Shown piece after piece: positions 6,714 to 8,957 of a DNA stretch of 8,957 nt. Position 1 is the first letter of the stretch. Every line of letters begins with the position of its first letter. The notes beneath the pieces are model-generated. The model did not search any database and was not told where the DNA came from. It saw only the letters and a list, made by a program, of their open reading frames with translations. The position numbers and the translations under genes are program-made. The stretch is from Candidatus Thalassarchaeaceae archaeon. GTDB lineage: Archaea > Thermoplasmatota > Poseidoniia > Poseidoniales > Thalassarchaeaceae. The DNA is taken from the NCBI GenBank assembly GCA_030754395.1, contig JASMAJ010000026.1:1-8957 (forward strand). The letters are read 5' to 3'.

Positions 6714-7847
6714 ATGGGAGATGCCTGTGGTATGATGGGGGACGGTTCAAAGGCAGTCAAAATCCATCACCTCGTAAAGGCTAGAGAGAATACTCCTGAA
6801 TCAATCCAAAGACGTGAATCTTGGGATGCATCAAAACCTGCTACTGTTTACATTACTCCTGAGCGGATGCCAGATGGAACTCATTGTAAGGCGGCCACTG
6901 TAATTCTAAGGACACGTGGCTGTGCTTGGTGGTGGAAATCTGGTTGTACATTTTGCGGATACTTCAACGATGTAAGAGATGACGTTAGTGCTGAAGATAT
7001 GTTCGAACAATGGGAAGATGCAAAACGGCAGACCAACGATTTCGAAGGATGTTCGATGGTCAAGGTTTACACATCTGGGACTTTTTTTGAAGATCAAGAG
7101 AATCCTGTTGAATGGCAGGAACATGTTCTGCGTGAAACGCACGAAATGGGACTTCATCTTGTAATCGAAGCCCAAGCTCATTTGTGTAAGCCAGAGAAAT
7201 TAGCATGGCTTTCAAGCCTTCAACCAGATTGTACTGTTGCCATTGGATTAGAGGCATATGACGACGCAGTATTACGTTTTCATGTGAACAAGGGTTTCTC
7301 AACTAAGACTTGGAGGAAATCGGTTGAGGATTTACGAGCAAATGGTCTTCGAGTCAAAACCTATCTAATTTTCAAGCCCCCATTCATGTCCGAGGGGGAT
7401 GCTCTTGAACACACTTCAAAGTGGCTTGTCGATGTAGCACCAATGTCGGATGAAGTTTCGATTAATCCAATGAATATTCAGAATCGAACAATCGTAGATC
7501 GCCTATTTCGTAATCGTGAATATCGACCTCCATGGTTGTGGTCTCTGATTGAGATGATTGAGCGTACTCATGAGAAAACATCGAATGATGACGCACGCAT
7601 CATTGTTCACCCAACTGCTGCAGGCAAAATTCGTGGTTCACACAATTGTGGTAAATGCGACAAGGAGGTTGTTGCAGCAATAGAGCGCTATTCGGTTTCA
7701 CGAAATTTAGCTGAGTTCAAGGGTCTGGGCTGTGACTGCAAGGCTACATGGCGAGCAGAAATAGATTCAGACCTCAATCTCCCAACACCACTTGGAACGG
7801 GCCGAGACCGTCGAGGAAACCGTGTTGACCGAATGCGAGCACCTTGA
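6714..7847 (+). CDS. raSEA: Archaeosine biosynthesis radical SAM protein RaSEA
   Basis: The 377-residue protein matches the archaeal RaSEA family (TIGR01210). RaSEA works with the lysine transferase ArcS, converting the lysine-linked preQ0 base at tRNA position 15 to archaeosine. The N-terminal radical SAM motif is RTRGCAWWWKSGCTFCGY (67-84), with C70, C78 and C81 spaced CX7CX2C instead of the usual CX3CX2C. The TIM-barrel core continues with KVYTSGTFF (117-125) and VIEAQAHL (150-157). The C-terminus has a second cysteine set, NCGKC (C312, C315) and CDC (C340, C342), which may hold another metal or cluster. The length is complete. In-frame ATGs at 6732 and 6735 are alternative starts; GGAG at 6717-6720 could serve the first. 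ArcS and the tRNA-guanine transglycosylase are not in the window. The gene is divergent from the transporter and followed 3 bases later by a hairpin. Confidence 0.93.
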   Translation: MGDACGMMGDGSKAVKIHHLVKARENTPESIQRRESWDASKPATVYITPERMPDGTHCKAATVILRTRGCAWWWKSGCTFCGYFNDVRDDVSAEDMFEQWEDAKRQTNDFEGCSMVKVYTSGTFFEDQENPVEWQEHVLRETHEMGLHLVIEAQAHLCKPEKLAWLSSLQPDCTVAIGLEAYDDAVLRFHVNKGFSTKTWRKSVEDLRANGLRVKTYLIFKPPFMSEGDALEHTSKWLVDVAPMSDEVSINPMNIQNRTIVDRLFRNREYRPPWLWSLIEMIERTHEKTSNDDARIIVHPTAAGKIRGSHNCGKCDKEVVAAIERYSVSRNLAEFKGLGCDCKATWRAEIDSDLNLPTPLGTGRDRRGNRVDRMRAP

Positions 7848-7850
7848 ACG

Positions 7851-7867
7851 GAGGGACTACGTCCCTC
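7851..7867 (+). terminator. Perfect 7-bp hairpin after RaSEA
   Basis: GAGGGAC (7851-7857) and GTCCCTC (7861-7867) form a perfect 7-base-pair stem with a TAC loop, beginning 4 bases after the RaSEA stop codon. The position suggests a transcript 3' end or mRNA-stabilising stem. No T tract follows (GCCTAATGCTTAAGG comes next), so intrinsic termination is uncertain, and archaeal terminators usually depend on T runs. Confidence 0.45.
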
Positions 7868-7928
7868 GCCTAATGCTTAAGGGGCAATCTCCGGTGGTCG
7901 GTACAGTTCTGATGTTATCAGGGCCAGT

Positions 7929-7932
7929 GGTG
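7929..7932 (+). promoter_or_regulatory. Shine-Dalgarno for the small membrane protein
   Basis: GGTG lies 5 bases before the ATG at 7938 and supports that start. The rest of the 90-base gap holds the hairpin at 7851-7867 and no convincing TATA box; CTTAAG near 7877 is the only weak candidate. Confidence 0.45.
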
Positions 7933-7937
7933 TTTCA

Positions 7938-8195
7938 ATGACAGAAGATGATGGATTCCTCCAAGGCGAGAACGAACCTACTGCATCAATGGTGCTGCTT
8001 GTCATAGCTGGCGTGGGGGCTTTGGTCTTCATGGTGATTTACAGTATCCTCTATCCGGGTCAGGATTTCCCAGTCCTTTCTGATTTGGAAACCTTTGGTG
8101 TATTGAACGGCGGAATTTGGTTTTTCATCCTTGGAGCCATGCTTGGATTGTTTGCAATTTTCTCAACTATGATTACGGAGGCTACCCGCGAGTGA
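7938..8195 (+). CDS. Small two-helix membrane protein upstream of the oxidase-like gene
   Basis: I do not recognise the family. The 85-residue product has a short acidic N-terminus (MTEDDGFLQGENE), a first membrane helix (about 17-38), a short loop with PGQDFPVLSDLETF, and a second helix (about 54-77). It has no cysteine or histidine, so it cannot ligate heme or copper itself. Its TGA overlaps the SD of the next gene and only 10 bases separate the two, so they are almost certainly co-transcribed and translationally linked. Small one- or two-helix subunits are common in heme-copper oxidase operons (for example CcoQ, or subunit IV of other types). A structural or assembly subunit of the downstream complex is therefore a reasonable inference, but not shown by homology. 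Confidence 0.82.
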   Translation: MTEDDGFLQGENEPTASMVLLVIAGVGALVFMVIYSILYPGQDFPVLSDLETFGVLNGGIWFFILGAMLGLFAIFSTMITEATRE

Positions 8196-8200
8196 GGTGA
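8194..8200 (+). promoter_or_regulatory. Strong Shine-Dalgarno overlapping the upstream stop codon
   Basis: GAGGTGA is a full match to the archaeal anti-SD and lies 5 bases before the ATG at 8206. It shares its first two bases with the TGA of the upstream gene. It fixes the start of the oxidase-like gene and indicates coupled, strong translation. Confidence 0.75.
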
Positions 8201-8205
8201 TTGTT

Positions 8206-8957
8206 ATGGATGATATTCTCACTACCCTTTCCGTCTTTTGGCTCTCTGCTTTAGTATTCTATGTCCTAGTTCATCGTGGACTCTGGATATTTACTGATGT
8301 AACTAGAACTATGAGTATGTTTACTCTTGAGAAGGCCCTTGGCCCAGGAATCGATCTTGTTGAAGGACGCAAGGGTTCAGCCCCTCGTGCTTGGATAATG
8401 CAGTCTGTTCTGTGGCTCTTTGTGGGGGCAATTTTCACCTTTGAAGGTCTTTGGCTTAACCATGAGCCAGATGCCCTACACGCTCTGTCTTCATGGGGCT
8501 ACAACCCTACTGCTGAGACTTTATCTGCCACTGGCGAAATAGTCACTCTTTGGGGAGGGATTGCTATGGCTCTAATTGGTAGTGGAATGTACGTTCTTCC
8601 TAAATTGCTGGGTACTGATCTAGCCAGTGAGAAAAATGCAACCCTTGTCTCATTTCTCTGGACATTTTCTATTGTAGTCTATATGATTGGTTCTCAGAAT
8701 TCTGAAATCCTTGGCCTTGACATTATGATGATTGGAACTGGAATTAATGTGATTGCATTGCTTGCTGTAATCATGAACCAATTACTAACTCTGTCTAACC
8801 GTTCAGGCTCCATCCCTATGCCTGCGTGGCTAATTATCTTCGGATTGGTATCTGACCCACTTTCTCTTATTGCAGCAGCACTCACAGGTTCTTTGACTAC
8901 AGGTGCAGGCCAATGGTTAGTCTACCATATGATTGGAGGAGGATTCTTCTTCTTATC
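8206..8957 (+). CDS. Heme-copper oxidase subunit I-like membrane protein (cbb3/NOR-like; 3' partial)
   Basis: The frame starts at the ATG at 8206 and is open to the window end, giving 250 residues. It is strongly hydrophobic, with about seven helices (roughly 5-25, 66-85, 108-131, 146-163, 168-190, 206-228, 236-250+). Two stretches resemble CcoN/NorB: the helix ending IGSGMYVLPKLLG (124-136), like the conserved G..Y.LP.L end of catalytic helix II, and QWLVYHMIGGGFFFL (236-250), like the helix VI motif whose histidine binds CuB; H241 would be that ligand. There is no histidine between H92 and H241, so the usual low-spin heme histidine is either H92, placed differently, or absent (see findings). 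The role would be terminal electron transfer to oxygen or nitric oxide in the membrane. The remaining ligands lie beyond the window. A degenerate or non-catalytic relative is the main alternative. Confidence 0.65.
   Translation, partial: MDDILTTLSVFWLSALVFYVLVHRGLWIFTDVTRTMSMFTLEKALGPGIDLVEGRKGSAPRAWIMQSVLWLFVGAIFTFEGLWLNHEPDALHALSSWGYNPTAETLSATGEIVTLWGGIAMALIGSGMYVLPKLLGTDLASEKNATLVSFLWTFSIVVYMIGSQNSEILGLDIMMIGTGINVIALLAVIMNQLLTLSNRSGSIPMPAWLIIFGLVSDPLSLIAAALTGSLTTGAGQWLVYHMIGGGFFFL

Noticed and set aside
8694..8885. Minus-strand frame of 63 codons
   Set aside because: It is antisense to the well-supported oxidase-like gene and has no features of its own.

Overview
The window looks like archaeal chromosome, most likely a Euryarchaeota/Thermoplasmatota lineage such as Marine Group II (Ca. 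Poseidoniales). The strongest evidence is a full-length RaSEA-type radical SAM gene (archaeosine modification of tRNA, 6714-7847). Shine-Dalgarno sites of the GGTGA/GAGGTGA type and acidic, moderately AT-rich coding sequence fit that view. The exact lineage is an inference. No rRNA, tRNA, CRISPR array, insertion sequence or phage gene was seen.

Layout. 1-1890 (+) is the 3' part of a UvrD-type helicase fused to a RecB/AddB-like iron-sulfur nuclease, probably for DNA end resection. 1938-3350 (+) is an M20-family zinc dipeptidase/carboxypeptidase-like enzyme. After a 121-base leader with a hairpin, 3472-4101 (+) encodes an unrecognised coiled-coil protein with an acidic tail. Its stop codon directly abuts the stop codon of the convergent gene 4102-4821 (-), a membrane-anchored left-handed beta-helix acyltransferase-like protein. 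That gene overlaps by four bases (ATGA) with 4818-6632 (-), an Atg22/UMF1-type MFS transporter carrying an unusually large acidic extracytoplasmic insertion. The transporter/acyltransferase pair is therefore a translationally coupled operon. It is divergent from RaSEA across a short region with a perfect 12-base dyad. After RaSEA comes a strong hairpin. Next are a small two-helix membrane protein (7938-8195) and, 10 bases later, the 5' part of a heme-copper-oxidase-subunit-I-like membrane protein (8206 to the window end).

Functional picture. The window is mainly housekeeping: DNA repair, peptide turnover, tRNA modification and respiration. The least explained parts are the transporter/acyltransferase pair, the transporter's insertion, the coiled-coil protein, and the histidine pattern of the oxidase-like protein. 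I saw no convincing evidence of an undescribed defence or mobile system; the coupled pair is the best candidate for an uncharacterised functional unit.
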